Assembly: GCF_000330505.1 (NCBI RefSeq)
Contig: NW_004191832.1
Span: 187,309 to 251,308, forward strand
Origin: Entamoeba invadens IP1
Taxonomy: Eukaryota > Evosea > Mastigamoebida > Endamoebidae
Length of the DNA stretch: 64,000 bases
Direction of reading: 5' to 3'
Positions 62,362 through 64,000 of this stretch are shown in pieces. The notes below the pieces were generated by a model. It was not told the origin of the DNA, did no database searches, and was given only the letters and a program-made list of their open reading frames with translations. How positions within the stretch are numbered: the first letter of the stretch is position 1; every line of letters starts with the position of its first letter. Position numbers and translations under genes: made by a program.

Positions 62362-62763
62362 GTGAATTTCGAGTTACTTTCACGGTTTTGAAGTTGCTAC
62401 AATTTAACATACGGTTTTTATTTAACGTTATTGTGTATTTACAATCGGGATTAAATTGTATAATTATAGTATATTTATCTATTAGTAATAATAAATAAAA
62501 CAGCTCGTTAATAAAATGACTCAAATAAAAGAAAATATCTCCATTAAAATAATAATAAACTCGTTAATTAGTTATAACTATTAAAAAATAACAATTTAAA
62601 TTAAAAACGCCTGACACGTTTGGAGTGATAAGTACACTGCGAGTAAATTGAAATTGATGTTTTCAACGACTGAGACACTCAAGTCGGGAAACTAATATTA
62701 AATAATAAAAATATTATAAATATTAATTTAATTAAAAAAAGAACTTAAAATCAGAAAAAATTG
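62362..62763. other. Divergent promoter region, AT-rich
   Basis: Shared upstream region of the actin-related gene (minus) and the roadblock gene (plus), about 400 bp. No definite motif was identified. Confidence 0.45.
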
Positions 62764-63259
62764 ATGATCAACGTCAAACAACTGTACAAAGAAGTCGAAA
62801 AAATGGTGTTAACACAAACAACAACAGAAAATAACAAAGACATCAGTCAAGTCGCATTATGCGACAAAAATGGGAAAATTCTCTTGTATTATGGAAATGA
62901 AGAAATCGAAGCCGAGGCAATCGTGTCAATTTTCATGGAAAGTTGGAACAAGAATGCATCGGAACTCATCCTTCACTTGGAAGTTTGTATGGATTTATTA
63001 TTAGTTTATTATTAAAATAAAGTGTATGAAATATAAATGAGTTTAAATATAGTTTTAATATAATAAAAATATATAAACGAAGGCTCATTTCCAGAATGGT
63101 CCAATTTATGTGACTCCGATATCGAAGGAACTGTTCGCTGTAGTTGTTGGGACTAAACAGTCGCATATTGGTATGATGATTCAAAAGACAAAAGCACTCC
63201 AACGAATAGTTTCGGACACATTAGATGATATTGTGAGTGGGATAGATCAAGTGGCATAA
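62764..63259 (+). CDS. Split gene: roadblock/LC7-domain protein
   Basis: Exon 1 is 62764-62982 and exon 2 is 63095-63259. The 112-nt intron starts GTTTGTAT and ends TTTCCAG, phase 0, giving 127 residues. The ATG at 62764 is chosen over the TTG three bases upstream. The profile is a single roadblock/LC7 domain: an N-terminal helix (VKQLYKEVEKM), then strand ALCDKNGKILLYYG, helix EAEAIVSIFMESW, and after the splice NGPIYVTPISKELFAVVVG and a last helix (LDDIVSGIDQV). Such proteins serve as dynein light chains or as Ragulator/Rag-type regulators of small GTPases. Which subfamily cannot be decided by eye. Confidence 0.75.
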
Positions 63260-63584
63260 ATGTCTTCTATGTAAAATTAGTTATTCATTCTAATAATTAT
63301 ATTATAAATTATAAATATAATAATAGTATACACATTAATTATTGATAGTTTTTAACTAGTTGGTATTATATATATATTAGTATTTAAATAATAATATTAA
63401 TGAATTAATGAGTTAAAAAAGTTAGAATATTGATCAATTTAAGGTTTAAGTTTTTGTTATTATTATTTTAATTATAAAGTGAACAAACTGGACTATTTGA
63501 ATGTATTGGTATAAATTTTCATATTCAAAACTTTTGAGTCAAAAGAATCAATCGAACTAAAAAAAACTTTTTATACAAATAAAA
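63260..63584. other. AT-rich spacer
   Basis: Upstream region of the acyltransferase gene. A/T repeats only. Confidence 0.5.
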
Positions 63585-64000
63585 ATGGAGAGGTTTAGTA
63601 AATGGAGAGATCCGAAGACAGGAGTTCATCCATTCATTACTCAAACGAATATTCCAATAATGAATATTATAATTGGAATAGTATTAGTTCCTATCAAATT
63701 AGTTATATTAACAATATTATGTGGACTTGGTAACGGTGCTCTAATACAACGGTTAAAACTCATAGTGTTAGGGTATTATAAATTCGAAATAACGTTTGTA
63801 TTATATATATTATAATTATAAGTAATTTTATTAATAACTTTAATACATAGAATTACAAGTAGAGATAAAAGCAATCATAAAGGACATATAATAAGTAATC
63901 ACCAATCATTCATTGATGTCATTATATACTCTTGGATGGGATACTCGACATTTTTATACCCATCTGATGTAAAAGAAGACTCGACTGATTTGTATAGTCT
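63585..64000 (+). CDS. Split gene, partial: PlsC-type lysophospholipid acyltransferase
   Basis: Exon 1 is 63585-63793 and exon 2 runs from 63851 past the window edge. The 57-nt intron starts GTTTGTAT and ends ACATAG. Residues ~24-48 form a membrane helix (MNIIIGIVLVPIKLVILTILCG). After the splice the frame reads ISNHQSFIDVI, the H-x4-D catalytic motif of glycerolipid acyltransferases (AGPAT/LPCAT group). The visible product is about 119 residues; motifs II-IV lie beyond 64000. It should acylate a lysophospholipid at the ER membrane. Without the intron the catalytic motif is missed. Confidence 0.75.

Overview
The window is AT-rich nuclear DNA from a compact protist genome. It most resembles Entamoeba, and E. 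invadens is the best guess. The support is: closely packed, mostly intronless genes; short introns whose 5' splice sites read GTTTGT; a transmembrane receptor kinase of the Entamoeba TMK type; many Ras/Rho/Rap regulators; and several families of cut-and-paste DNA transposon remnants. DNA transposons are known to be common in E. invadens and scarce in E. histolytica. The species call is inference. No rRNA, tRNA or CRISPR array could be supported.

Layout. 1-9800: a TMK-type receptor kinase, an unknown coiled-coil protein, endonuclease III and a RapGAP, flanked by two copies of a small coiled-coil gene. 9800-12630: gene-free DNA holding a 1.46-kb non-autonomous transposon and a 7-bp microsatellite. 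12631-22164: a transportin-like karyopherin, a split ROGDI/RAV2-like gene, an FHA/BRCT nuclear protein and a surface membrane protein. 22165-24690: a foldback element and AT-rich spacer. 24691-30017: a small CBM20-like protein, an amino-acid permease and a split RhoGEF/RasGEF. 30408-32375: a second copy of the 1.46-kb element family, longer by an internal duplication. 33332-48259: a tiny membrane protein, a split zinc-finger/S74-chaperone membrane protein, a small split gene, a lipid-anchored protein, a giant coiled-coil protein of 2622 residues, a four-helix membrane protein and a RING-like protein. 48858-54085: a gene-free 5.2-kb stretch bounded by inverted repeats and a 7-bp target duplication. 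54417-57763: two paralogous genes for Dbl-homology (RhoGEF) domains behind signal peptides, with a piggyBac-like element between them. 57839-64000: a split G-domain protein, a glycosyltransferase, a divergent actin-related protein, a split roadblock/LC7 protein and the start of a PlsC-type acyltransferase.

Seven genes are split by introns that cut the single-frame ORFs (RasGEF, zinc-finger/S74, G-domain, roadblock, acyltransferase, ROGDI-like, and the small gene at 36294-36577). Reading through the GTTTGT...AG introns restores known domains in most of them. Functionally the window is rich in small-GTPase control (RapGAP, RhoGEF/RasGEF, two secreted DH proteins, a G-domain protein, a roadblock protein), but these genes do not form an operon. 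The two most unusual items are the signal-peptide DH pair and the membrane-anchored zinc-finger protein with a Ser-Lys self-cleavage (S74/ICA) domain, which looks like a membrane-tethered transcription factor of MYRF-like logic.
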